Shown piece after piece: positions 55,967 through 63,884 of a DNA stretch of 64,000 bases. The DNA comes from Phaeodactylibacter xiamenensis (lineage in GTDB: Bacteria > Bacteroidota > Bacteroidia > Chitinophagales > Saprospiraceae). Both the position numbers and the translations under genes were made by a program. Under the pieces are notes generated by a model. That model did not search any database, was not told the DNA's origin, and worked only from the letters and a program-made list of their open reading frames with translations. How positions within the stretch are numbered: position 1 is the stretch's first letter; every line of letters starts with the position of its first letter. The DNA is taken from NCBI RefSeq assembly GCF_000759025.1, contig NZ_JPOS01000020.1, positions 62,001 to 126,000 of the forward strand, read 5' to 3'.

Positions 55967-56968
55967 CTACCCCCCAATCGTAGACATCGACTCCTGTACC
56001 GGTAAACCAAACGACCGGTTGCGCTCTGCCTCCCAGCCATCTTTGGCGCGGTTGCCCAGAGCCTCCCGGAAGGTGGACTTGAGTTGCGCATCCGTAGCAC
56101 CCTGTCGCATAATATCCCGGATGTTGAAAACGCCATCGTCGTAGAGGCAGGTTTTGAGCATGCCCTTCGGGGTGATGCGGATCCGGTTGCAAGTGCCGCA
56201 GAACGTCCGGCTATAGGCGGCGATAATGCCCACTGAGCCTTTGTGCCCGGGGATTTGGTAGTTGTAGGAAGTGGAGTAGGGCGGGTCCGGCAGCTTCTCC
56301 ATATCAGGAAAGCTGGCCTGAAGGTGCTTCAGAATTTGGCGGTGGTTCCAGGCCAGGGTCTCGTAGTGGGCGCCTTCCCCGTTGAAGGGCATTTCCTCGA
56401 TAAAGCGAACGCTGACCGGATCTTTTTGGGTAAGCATGGCCATTGGGATGATATCCTCAATATTTTTGCCATCCATGACCACCGCGTTGATTTTGGTGGG
56501 CATGTTGTGTTCCAGCAAGGCCCGGTAGGTAGCCATCACTTTATCGTAGGCATCGCGCCGGGTAATTTCAAAAAAGCGGTCTTTGTCCAGCGCATCAAGG
56601 CTGAGGTTGACGGAGTTGATGCCAATGGATTTAAGTTCCGGTACCAGGTCCTCGGTCAGCGTACCGTTGGTGGTGATATTCACTTTTTTGATGCCCTCAA
56701 TAGCACAGAGCTGCCGCAGGAAGTAGATCATGTCGCGGCGCACAAAGGGTTCTCCACCGGTAATTCGCACCTTTTCAATGCCCATGTCCGCAAGCAGGTG
56801 CATGAGGCGCAGCATCTCTTCGTAAGACAGAAGGGCTTCCTTGGAAACGTATTTGATGCCCTCCTCCGGCATACAGTAAAAGCAACGGAGGTTGCAGCGG
56901 TCCGTAACGGCCAGGCGCACGTAGTTGATGTGGCGTCCGTGGTTGTCGTAGAGTTTGGTTAAGGCCAT
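55967..56968 (-). CDS. moaA: GTP 3',8-cyclase MoaA (molybdenum cofactor synthesis)
   Basis: 333 residues, the normal MoaA length. This radical SAM enzyme cyclises GTP in the first step of molybdopterin synthesis. The radical SAM cluster motif is TDRCNLRCFYCMP (Cys-x3-Cys-x2-Cys). The second, C-terminal cluster is seen as FCGTCNRIRITPKGMLKTC. The GTP-binding Arg residues lie in that segment, and the protein ends in the required Gly-Gly (STIGG). It is the last gene of a minus-strand group that includes the molybdopterin oxidoreductase at 57964. This fits supply of cofactor to that enzyme. No other moa or moe gene is in the window. Confidence 0.95.
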   Translation of the reverse strand: MALTKLYDNHGRHINYVRLAVTDRCNLRCFYCMPEEGIKYVSKEALLSYEEMLRLMHLLADMGIEKVRITGGEPFVRRDMIYFLRQLCAIEGIKKVNITTNGTLTEDLVPELKSIGINSVNLSLDALDKDRFFEITRRDAYDKVMATYRALLEHNMPTKINAVVMDGKNIEDIIPMAMLTQKDPVSVRFIEEMPFNGEGAHYETLAWNHRQILKHLQASFPDMEKLPDPPYSTSYNYQIPGHKGSVGIIAAYSRTFCGTCNRIRITPKGMLKTCLYDDGVFNIRDIMRQGATDAQLKSTFREALGNRAKDGWEAERNRSFGLPVQESMSTIGG

Positions 56969-57045
56969 TGGAGTAAATGGATTGCGTTTGAAAAATCAGG
57001 CAGCACAGCGCAGCCCTTTCGTTTCGCTTTTGCGGACCGGGGTAC

Positions 57046-57387
57046 TTATGCTTTGGCAAAGCCGGTATGAGCTCTTCTATATGGCGCATAGAAAGCGAGG
57101 ACAATGTCTTCTTTGGGTATCCCGATCTCCATAAGCTCATTAGCGATGCCTACTTCAGTTCGGTCTTCTTGAATCCAGACTTTATTGTTTTTAATATCGA
57201 TATGGACTACGCAGTGGTGTGTGCGCTCCAGTTCTTTCCAGCCAACCCGAAGTAACTGAAAATGTAAGTTATCTCGATCAATAATGACTTGGTTCTCATA
57301 TTCCACCCAGTCGCCAATGGGACGAAAAGCCTCATGCTGCTGTAAGACTTGTATGATCTTTTCCGTGTAGGAATCTATTTTACCCAT
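57046..57387 (-). CDS. xisI: XisI-like protein
   Basis: 113 residues matching the XisI family, named for its role in excision of the fdxN element in heterocyst-forming cyanobacteria. Motifs are YTEKIIQVLQQH, VIIDRDNLHFQLLRVGW, HCVVHIDIKNNKVWIQEDRT and VLAFYAPYRRAHTGFA, the last being the most characteristic. It follows xisH with a 13-base overlap, the usual pair arrangement. The start is the ATG at 57387. xisI itself looks intact while its partner is broken, so it is either free-standing or on the way to loss. The true function of xisH/xisI pairs outside cyanobacteria is not established. Confidence 0.92.
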   Translation of the reverse strand: MGKIDSYTEKIIQVLQQHEAFRPIGDWVEYENQVIIDRDNLHFQLLRVGWKELERTHHCVVHIDIKNNKVWIQEDRTEVGIANELMEIGIPKEDIVLAFYAPYRRAHTGFAKA

Positions 57388-57949
57388 AAGTCTATGCTTT
57401 TTGTCTTGACATTAACAACCAAAATTTTTAAACCTAGTTCCGAAATAGCGTCTTTTACCATCTCTTGGTCTTGAAAAAATGATTGATACACATCAGATGT
57501 TATAGCTAAAAAAGTGTTCTCAACTCTTGGTTACGCTTTAATGCCATTTTATAAATTACAAACTGCCCGATAGCCTGGTGAAAATCATATACCCTTGATG
57601 TACCAAGAAAGCTCTTAATCTCCACTGCTATTTTTTCAGTGCCTTTTTCAGCTGCTATAGTTCTCCAAGGCAGGATTTGTGCAAAGTTGACGCAGGTATT
57701 TTTTTCGCTCGCAAGGCGAAAAACGCAGGCATCCGTACGGACGGCGAGGCTTTTCAACGCAGCGAGCGGAAAAAAGAGCAAGTCAAAATGCATTAATCTC
57801 GCCTTGGAGAACTATAACATTCTTTCAGCCCCTAAATCTACCTCTACAGCGCTTACACCATACGTTAAAATCAGAGGGTCGTGGGTAATTGTCCAGCCAT
57901 CCCCCTTCAGAGCGGTTACCACTATATCATGATAGATATCCCTTGCCAT
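57375..57949 (-). pseudogene. xisH: xisH, interrupted by a MITE and a one-base frameshift
   Basis: XisH is a PD-(D/E)XK-like nuclease-fold protein paired with XisI. The frame starts at the ATG at 57949 (MARDIYHDIVVTALKGDGW, then ITHDPLIL) and hits a stop at the inserted element (57658-57814). After removal of the element and one TA, reading runs on without a gap through VDLGAERMLAAEKGTEKIAV and the EIKSF motif. A second lesion follows: the run of six T at 57513-57508 (minus strand) gives TLF and a stop, while seven T would restore TLFLAITSDVYQ and the normal end DLWVK at 57375. Corrected length is 138 residues, the usual XisH size. The start is only 14 bases after the stop of the oxidoreductase gene. 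Confidence 0.93.
57658..57814. mobile_element. 157-bp MITE inserted at a TA in xisH
   Basis: Perfect 16-bp inverted ends including the target TA: TATAGTTCTCCAAGGC at 57656-57671 and its complement at 57801-57816. Taking TA as the duplicated target, the element is TAGTTCTCC...GGAGAACTA. It has no coding capacity. Its exact centre is the palindrome CCGTACGG (57733-57740), and the arms pair over much of their length, so it folds back on itself. TA duplication suggests mobilisation by an IS630/Tc1-mariner-type transposase, none of which is in the window. Confidence 0.9.
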
Positions 57950-57963
57950 AACATTTGTTTTAT

Positions 57964-60318
57964 TTACTCATGCATCCGAATCTGTACCGCCACCCACTTC
58001 GATTCCGGTGTTTTGCTGCCTTTTGCGTAAGCATCGATGGGGACCAGCACATTGGCTTCCGGGAAGTAAGTGGCTATACAACGGCGGGGAATATCGTAGG
58101 GGACAACAATAAACTTCCGGGCGGTGCGTACCTGTCCTTTGTATTGGCCGATCAGGTCAACGACCTGCCCGCTTTTCAGCCCCGCCTGTACAATATCCTC
58201 CTGATTCATCATAACCACCCGGCGCTCATTGTAGATGCCGCGGTAGCGGTCGTTCAGCCCGTAAATCGTGGTGTTGAACTGATCGTGGCTGCGCACCGTC
58301 ATCATGATAAATTCCCCATCACCAACCTGCTTGTTGGGGACCGCTGTTACTGAAAAAATAGCTTTGCCGGAAGGCGTATTGAATTTCTGCTCCCGGGCTC
58401 CGTTTGGCAGATAGAACCCTCCTGGCTCGCGCACTCTTTGATTGTAATCTTCAAACCCGGGTACCACTTGTTCAATAGCGTCCCGGATGTGGTCATAGTT
58501 TTGGATCATTTTGTCCCAGTCTACCTTACTGTCTGCACCAAGGGTGGCTTTGGCTACCCCCGCAATAATGGCAGGCTCACTCTTCAGCTTATCAGATGGA
58601 GGAGTCAGGACGCCCTGAGAGGTATGTACCACGCCCATTGAGTTTTCTACACTGACAAACTGTTGTCCGCCTTCCTGCATATCCTGATCTGTGCGGCCCA
58701 GGCAGGGGAGAATGAGTGCACGCTTGCCATGAATCAGGTGGCTACGGTTGAGTTTGGTCGAAACCTGAACGGTCAGGTTGCATCGTTGCAGCGCTTCGGC
58801 AGTGTATTCGGTATCCGGGGTAGCGGAGAGGAAATTGCCTCCCAGGGCAAAGAAGACAGATGCCTCCCCCTCATGCATCGCTTTAATAGCGTCCACTACG
58901 GCAAAGCCATGTTTGCGGGGCGGCTCGAACCCAAACGTTTCCTTCAGCTTATCGAGGAAAGCAGGTTTCGGGGCTTCCCAGATACCTACCGTGCGATCGC
59001 CTTGTACATTGCTATGCCCTCTTACCGGACAGGTCCCTGCTCCCGGCTTGCCAATACTACCCTTTAACAGGAGCAAATTGACCACCTCCCTGATATTGTC
59101 TACACCATTTTCATGTTGCGTCAGCCCCATCGCCCAGCAGATGATAATCTTTTTGGATTTTTTCAGCATCTGCGCGGCTTCCTTGATCTGTTCCCGGGAA
59201 ACTCCGGAAGCTTTCACAAGGTCCTCAAAGTCGTGTTGTTTCAGGGATTCGATAAAGGCTTCATACCCATCTGTCTTCTCTTGTATGAAGTCCCAGTCAA
59301 AAACGGTCCCTGGGTTTTTCCGTTCCTCATGCAAAAGCTGAAGCATAATCGCTTTCAGCAGCGCGATATCGCCATTGATCTTTACCTGAAGGAAGAGGTC
59401 GGTTAGCTTAGTGCCGCCCGTGAGCATTTTCCCTGGGCGCTGCGGATTAATAAATTTCTGAAGCCCGGCTTCGGGCAAGGGGTTTACAGTGATGATCTTG
59501 CCTCCATTTTCCTTGCACCGCTCGAGGGCCGAAAGCATTCGTGGGTGGTTGGTGCCAGGATTTTGACCGATTACCATGACCACTTCGGCCTCATACAGGT
59601 CAGTCAGCGTTACAGAACCTTTGCCAATGCCGACGGTTTGTGATAGCCCCTGCCCGCTTGATTCATGGCACATGTTGGAACAATCTGGCAGGTTGTTGGT
59701 GCCGTATTCCCTCACGAAGAGCTGATAGAGGAAAGCGGCTTCGTTGCTTGCCCGGCCGGAAGTATAAAAAACAGCCCGGTCAGGAGTGTCCAAGCCGCGC
59801 AATTCTTCACCGATCATCTTGAAGGCTTCTTCCCAACTGATGGGTTCGTAGTGCGTACTGCCTTCCCGAAGCACCAAGGGTTCTGATAAGCGGCCTTTCT
59901 TCCCGATTTCGTAGTCGCTCCACTCACGCATTTCTGCAATGGAGTTATGGGCGAAAAATACCCGGTCAATTGTTTTCTTTTGAGCTTCTTCAGCAATCGC
60001 CTTCATCCCGTTTTCACAGTATTCGCCCAGTTTGGACCGTTCGTCATCGGGGTCGGGCCAAGCGCATCCCGGACAATCGAAGCCGCCCTTTTGATTGAGC
60101 TTGAACATCGTTTTGAAGGCCTTGCCCGGAGCCATATACTTAGAGGCATGGCCAAGAGCGGTAGTCACTCCTTTAACGCCTGCAGCCTTATCTTGTATTT
60201 TGCCCACCTTCAATCCTGTAAAGGTTTCGGGAGGTTGTGCTCCGGATACCCGGCGGCTATCCATTACCACTATATTATGCCCTTTTTCTTCTACGGAGGT
60301 ATTATTTTTCTTTTCCAT
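57964..60318 (-). CDS. FdhF/YdeP-family molybdopterin oxidoreductase
   Basis: 784 residues from the ATG at 60318 (MEKKNNTSVEEKG); an upstream in-frame start at 60396 would add 26 residues lacking family features. It belongs to the formate dehydrogenase alpha-like group that includes E. coli YdeP. Features are GGFDCPGCAWPDPDD near residue 100, YTSGRASNEAAFLYQLF, NMCHESSGQGL (no selenocysteine; Ser-Gly at the metal site region), VIGQNPGTNHPRM and the C-terminal molydopterin dinucleotide binding domain (SHDQFNTTIYGLNDRYRG). There is no Tat signal, so it is cytosolic. Neighbouring moaA, fdhD and an oxalate/formate-type transporter support a role in formate or related acid metabolism, but the substrate is inferred. 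Confidence 0.9.
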   Translation of the reverse strand: MEKKNNTSVEEKGHNIVVMDSRRVSGAQPPETFTGLKVGKIQDKAAGVKGVTTALGHASKYMAPGKAFKTMFKLNQKGGFDCPGCAWPDPDDERSKLGEYCENGMKAIAEEAQKKTIDRVFFAHNSIAEMREWSDYEIGKKGRLSEPLVLREGSTHYEPISWEEAFKMIGEELRGLDTPDRAVFYTSGRASNEAAFLYQLFVREYGTNNLPDCSNMCHESSGQGLSQTVGIGKGSVTLTDLYEAEVVMVIGQNPGTNHPRMLSALERCKENGGKIITVNPLPEAGLQKFINPQRPGKMLTGGTKLTDLFLQVKINGDIALLKAIMLQLLHEERKNPGTVFDWDFIQEKTDGYEAFIESLKQHDFEDLVKASGVSREQIKEAAQMLKKSKKIIICWAMGLTQHENGVDNIREVVNLLLLKGSIGKPGAGTCPVRGHSNVQGDRTVGIWEAPKPAFLDKLKETFGFEPPRKHGFAVVDAIKAMHEGEASVFFALGGNFLSATPDTEYTAEALQRCNLTVQVSTKLNRSHLIHGKRALILPCLGRTDQDMQEGGQQFVSVENSMGVVHTSQGVLTPPSDKLKSEPAIIAGVAKATLGADSKVDWDKMIQNYDHIRDAIEQVVPGFEDYNQRVREPGGFYLPNGAREQKFNTPSGKAIFSVTAVPNKQVGDGEFIMMTVRSHDQFNTTIYGLNDRYRGIYNERRVVMMNQEDIVQAGLKSGQVVDLIGQYKGQVRTARKFIVVPYDIPRRCIATYFPEANVLVPIDAYAKGSKTPESKWVAVQIRMHE

Positions 60319-60428
60319 GGTCAATTCAGTCAGTTCTTTCCAAACAAATATTAAAAAGAGAGTATTTGAGCTTAATAATGTTTCGAGATGATGCAAAAAT
60401 AGATGGAATCATTTCGAAGTTGTGACTC

Positions 60429-60464
60429 TATTTTATCAAAACATCCCAGCGTTTTGATAAAATA
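60429..60464. promoter_or_regulatory. Perfect 14-bp inverted repeat, candidate operator
   Basis: TATTTTATCAAAAC at 60429-60442, spacer of 8, complement at 60451-60464. It lies 111 bases upstream of the oxidoreductase start in the divergent, AT-rich region. It is not followed by a T run in the manner of a normal terminator, and no gene ends here. Confidence 0.55.
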
Positions 60465-60614
60465 ATGATATTTTAAAATTTGGCAAGGTGTTTTTTTTGC
60501 AAGTATAAATTTTGTAAAAAACTATTTTTATTGCAATAGTCCGGGGCGATTTTAGCATTTTTCAAAAACTGACAATCAGCACTTTATGAGGATGAAATGG
60601 CAAGTGAGATCAAA

Positions 60615-60651
60615 TAAATGTATGTCTGGGGTGAATTCAGACATACATTTA
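60615..60651. promoter_or_regulatory. Second perfect 14-bp inverted repeat, candidate operator
   Basis: TAAATGTATGTCTG at 60615-60628, spacer of 9, complement at 60638-60651. It lies 162 bases upstream of the transporter start. Same geometry as the repeat at 60429 but different sequence. Confidence 0.55.
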
Positions 60652-60812
60652 ATAAAAGAAACACTTCATTACTACTATGTCATTTTTATAAAATACTCAT
60701 TGTCAACTATTTAATTTTTGTCTGCTACTGCAATTTCTTGTAATTGACATTCTGGTGTCAGAATCACCCCGGAGTATTGTTTATTGAACACCGTTATAAA
60801 AAACTAAAAGGT

Positions 60813-62255
60813 ATGGCACTTTTTTCCTTTTTGGACCGGGAGCACTCGGTTGCTAAGCCTGGCTATAACCGTTGGCTGGCGCCACCGGCTGCATTGGCGA
60901 TACATTTATGCATTGGGCAGATTTATGCCTATAGTGTATTTAACAAACCCATGACCCGGATTATCGGTATTACAGAGTCAGGTCCGCAAGACTGGGAGTT
61001 GACGACCCTGGGGTGGATTTTTTCTATTGCCTTATTTACTCTAGGGGCATCAGCAGCTATTTTCGGCAAATGGCTCGAACGTGTAGGTCCCAGAATGGCT
61101 ATGTTTGCCTCCGCGCTCTGTTTTTCCGGAGGTTTCTTTATTGCCGCACTGGGCATTCACTTCCATCAAATATGGTTGGTGTACCTTGGTCATGGAGTCG
61201 TGGGGGGTATAGGTCTTGGATTGGGCTATATTTCACCAGTTTCCACACTCATTAAATGGTTTCCGGACCGGCCGGGTATGGCTACGGGTATGGCCATCAT
61301 GGGGTTTGGTGGTGGCGCAATGATAGCTTCCCCTATGTCGGTGGCCTTGATGGATACGTTCAAATCAGCGACATCCACAGGGGTCGCCCAAACCTTTCTG
61401 GTAATGGGAGCTTTGTATTTTCTGTTTATGATGTTTGGTGTATTTACCGTACGTGTCCCACGAAAAGGCTGGAAACCTGAAGGATGGGTGCCTAAGGCTG
61501 CAAGTAAGCGTCACTTTGTTGCCAAAGGGCATGTGGATGCCGATGTGGCTATCCGGACACCACAATTCTATCTGCTCTTTGCCGTATTGATGTTGAACGT
61601 TACTGCCGGGATTGGCGTACTGGGACAGGCTTCCGTTATGATTCAGGAGATGTTCTCTGCGGCTTCAGTAGGGGAGAAAGCGGCAGTAAGTGCTGCAGCT
61701 GCCGGCGGTTTTGTAGGGCTTTTGAGCCTTTTCAATATGGCGGGGCGGTTCTTTTGGTCCTCATTATCTGATCGTATTGGGCGAAAGAATACCTATAACG
61801 TCTTTTTCCTGCTGGGCGCTGTATTGTACTTTGCTATTCCGACCATCGGTAATATGGGAAGTATTGTAATGTTTGTCTTTTGTTTTGGTATTATTATGAG
61901 TATGTACGGAGGCGGCTTTGCGACCATCCCGGCTTATTTAAGGGATATGTTTGGAACGATGCAGGTAGGTGCCATCCACGGGCGGTTGCTGTTAGCATGG
62001 TCTGCCGCTGCCATCCTCGGGCCGGTTTTGGTAAACTATATCCGGGCATACCAAATCGAAACCCTGCAATTGCCTGCGGCACAAGCCTACTCCATTACGA
62101 TGTACATTATGGCTGGGCTGCTTATTGTGGGCTTCATCTGCAATATGATGGTTAAAGCTGTTGATGATAAATATATGATGATAATAGAGGAGGGGCAGGC
62201 AGGGTCTGGTGCAACGGAAGAAAATAAAACGGAGGCTCCTTCCGGGGTAAATTAA
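60813..62255 (+). CDS. MFS transporter, oxalate/formate antiporter (OFA) family
   Basis: 480 residues from the ATG at 60813; an in-frame start at 60744 would add 23 hydrophilic residues. Twelve membrane segments are apparent. OFA-type signatures include IGQIYAYSVFNKPM in helix 1, GGIGLGLGYISPVSTLIKWFPDRPG in the helix 4-5 region (only its core quoted here from a longer stretch), GFGGGAMIASP and FWSSLSDRIGRKN (MFS loop 8-9 motif). Members move oxalate, formate or other small carboxylates. It is divergent from the molybdopterin oxidoreductase and followed by a 39-residue membrane protein, an arrangement I know from other OFA transporters. The substrate is not shown by sequence. Confidence 0.9.
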   Translation: MALFSFLDREHSVAKPGYNRWLAPPAALAIHLCIGQIYAYSVFNKPMTRIIGITESGPQDWELTTLGWIFSIALFTLGASAAIFGKWLERVGPRMAMFASALCFSGGFFIAALGIHFHQIWLVYLGHGVVGGIGLGLGYISPVSTLIKWFPDRPGMATGMAIMGFGGGAMIASPMSVALMDTFKSATSTGVAQTFLVMGALYFLFMMFGVFTVRVPRKGWKPEGWVPKAASKRHFVAKGHVDADVAIRTPQFYLLFAVLMLNVTAGIGVLGQASVMIQEMFSAASVGEKAAVSAAAAGGFVGLLSLFNMAGRFFWSSLSDRIGRKNTYNVFFLLGAVLYFAIPTIGNMGSIVMFVFCFGIIMSMYGGGFATIPAYLRDMFGTMQVGAIHGRLLLAWSAAAILGPVLVNYIRAYQIETLQLPAAQAYSITMYIMAGLLIVGFICNMMVKAVDDKYMMIIEEGQAGSGATEENKTEAPSGVN

Positions 62256-62306
62256 ATCCTGCTAACAGGGTTGTTATAAGATTATTAATTGTTTAATTTT
62301 AGATTT

Positions 62307-62426
62307 ATGGAAAAGAATCAAAAAGGACTGACTCCTCAGGTGGCAATGGCTTGGCTCTTTGTTGGGTTGCCCTTGATATGGGGCGTCTCACAAACGATCA
62401 TAAAGTCGTTTGCCTTATTCAATTAA
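62307..62426 (+). CDS. 39-residue MFS transporter partner (small membrane protein)
   Basis: A short frame, ATG at 62307 to TAA at 62424-62426, encodes MEKNQKGLTPQVAMAWLFVG followed by LPLIWGVSQTIIKSFALFN. It has one hydrophobic helix with an internal Pro-Leu-x-Trp-Gly turn. This matches the small protein often found just after OFA-family transporters (called MFS transporter small subunit in some annotations). It lies 51 bases after the transporter stop and ahead of a terminator, so it is very probably in the same transcript. Its role, perhaps in transporter stability or assembly, is inference. Confidence 0.85.
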   Translation: MEKNQKGLTPQVAMAWLFVGLPLIWGVSQTIIKSFALFN

Positions 62427-62437
62427 TACCAGGAAAA

Positions 62438-62473
62438 AAGAAGGGAAGGTGCTTGCGGGACCTCCCCTTCTTC
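62438..62473 (+). terminator. Hairpin after the transporter unit
   Basis: AAGAAGGGAAGGT (62438-62450) pairs with ACCTCCCCTTCTT (62460-62472) apart from one mismatch. The T tail is short (CTT CTT CTCC), so termination may be partial and some transcripts could reach the regulator gene. Confidence 0.6.
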
Positions 62474-62491
62474 TCCTAATTCCCGAAACTC

Positions 62492-63880
62492 ATGCCTCAT
62501 CGTGTAGAACAGTATTTCCAGCAGTTAAGCAATAGTTTGCAACAGGCTTTTCATATCTATCAACAGCAGTTGCAGCAGCTCGTACAGCAAGGGAAACTTT
62601 CTGAAGAAGAGGCAAATAGCATGGCCCAATCTTATGTGGCCCAATTGGAAAATGAGGCTGTGCCCGTGGAATGGACGGGCAGGTCCGTTGAACTTGACCG
62701 TGACTGGCTTCGGGAGGCTAGAACAGTGGTCAAAGAGGTACTATGGAAATATGAACTTTATGCGGGCGAGGCTACTAATGATCAGAGAGCTCAGTTAATG
62801 GCCGTCTCCTTTCATCGGCGGTGCCGCCAAATCCAAAAGGAAGTGAATGAGGCTTTTGCTTTCGCCCGTCAGCGCTTTGAGCAGGAGGGGCGTATTCAGC
62901 TTAAGCTAGGTGAGCCACTCCGTATGACCGCCATCAACCAAATTACCCACGAGCGTCTAAAAGTCAAAATCCCGAAGTGGTACCTCGGACGGCGCATGGT
63001 GCAATATAGTACTGAAATTGTCGATCAAATCAGTAAGCGGACTCAATGTAAAGCCACGATTTTTCAGCGTATCCCTCAGGGCTTTTTACGTATAGCTACA
63101 AATATTGAAACCCTGGAAGGTGATCGGGCGGTAGGAACATTCATCCCTAATGAATCCCCGGTTATACAGTCTATTTTAAAAGGAAAAGCATACCGGGGCA
63201 GTGCTTTTGTGCTAAATAACTGGTACGCTTCCGTTTATGAGCCTTTTGAAGTAGATGGGAAGATCGAAGGGGTCTTGTATATCGGGATCAAGGAGGAACT
63301 GGGGCAGGCTGAGCAGTATTACCTCGATCAGCCAAAAATCAAAGCTGTTTTGGACAGCCTTTTTGATTGGCACAGTAATACGGACACCAAAAATGATGCT
63401 CCGCTTGGTAAAATCATTGATTATTTCACCCGCCGGGAACAACAAAGTGCATTGAGTGCTCACCCGCTCCTGGAGATGGGGCTCAAGGAAATGGCGGTGC
63501 TTTTGATGCAGGAAAAAGAACGGCGGGAACTTCAGGATCAGGAGCGTGAAGCACAGCAGGTGCAGCTCTTGCGAAACTACGTTCAGCAAAACATGGCTAA
63601 TGACATCTCCGTTGAAGCGCTTGCCCGTTTAGCATGCATGAGTCAGGCTTCTCTTTATCGCTACTTTCGTGATTTCCTGGGGCTCACTCCCGTGGAGTTT
63701 GTTAACAAGGAACGTCTTAAACAAGCGGCAAGGTTACTGGAGGAGGATCCCAATGCCAGCGTACAAAGCATCTGCCTGGATACGGGGTTCAAAAACTGTT
63801 CTTACTTTATAAAGCTTTTCAGAAAACAGTATGGGCTGACCCCTAAGCAGTACCGGGCCGCATTGCAGGCCGTAGCGTAG
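62492..63880 (+). CDS. Cache-domain AraC-family transcriptional regulator
   Basis: 462 residues with no membrane helix or signal peptide. Residues about 1-60 are Gln-rich helices (YQQQLQQLVQQGKLSEEEA). Residues about 140-290 resemble a Cache-type sensor fold (TQCKATIFQRIPQGFLRIAT, GKAYRGSAFVLNNWYASVYE, GKIEGVLYIG). Cache domains are usually extracellular, so a soluble one is unusual but known. A coiled coil (about 325-360) leads to a C-terminal AraC double helix-turn-helix (ISVEALARLACMSQASLYRY; VQSICLDTGFKNCSYFIKLF, then RKQYGLTPKQYRAAL). It probably binds a small carboxylate or similar ligand and controls the adjoining transporter and oxidoreductase, perhaps through the inverted repeats at 60429-60651. 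The regulatory link is inference. Confidence 0.88.
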   Translation: MPHRVEQYFQQLSNSLQQAFHIYQQQLQQLVQQGKLSEEEANSMAQSYVAQLENEAVPVEWTGRSVELDRDWLREARTVVKEVLWKYELYAGEATNDQRAQLMAVSFHRRCRQIQKEVNEAFAFARQRFEQEGRIQLKLGEPLRMTAINQITHERLKVKIPKWYLGRRMVQYSTEIVDQISKRTQCKATIFQRIPQGFLRIATNIETLEGDRAVGTFIPNESPVIQSILKGKAYRGSAFVLNNWYASVYEPFEVDGKIEGVLYIGIKEELGQAEQYYLDQPKIKAVLDSLFDWHSNTDTKNDAPLGKIIDYFTRREQQSALSAHPLLEMGLKEMAVLLMQEKERRELQDQEREAQQVQLLRNYVQQNMANDISVEALARLACMSQASLYRYFRDFLGLTPVEFVNKERLKQAARLLEEDPNASVQSICLDTGFKNCSYFIKLFRKQYGLTPKQYRAALQAVA

Positions 63881-63884
63881 TTGA

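Noticed and set aside
57639-57932. A plus-strand frame across the MITE
   Set aside because: It is antisense to xisH and its inserted element.
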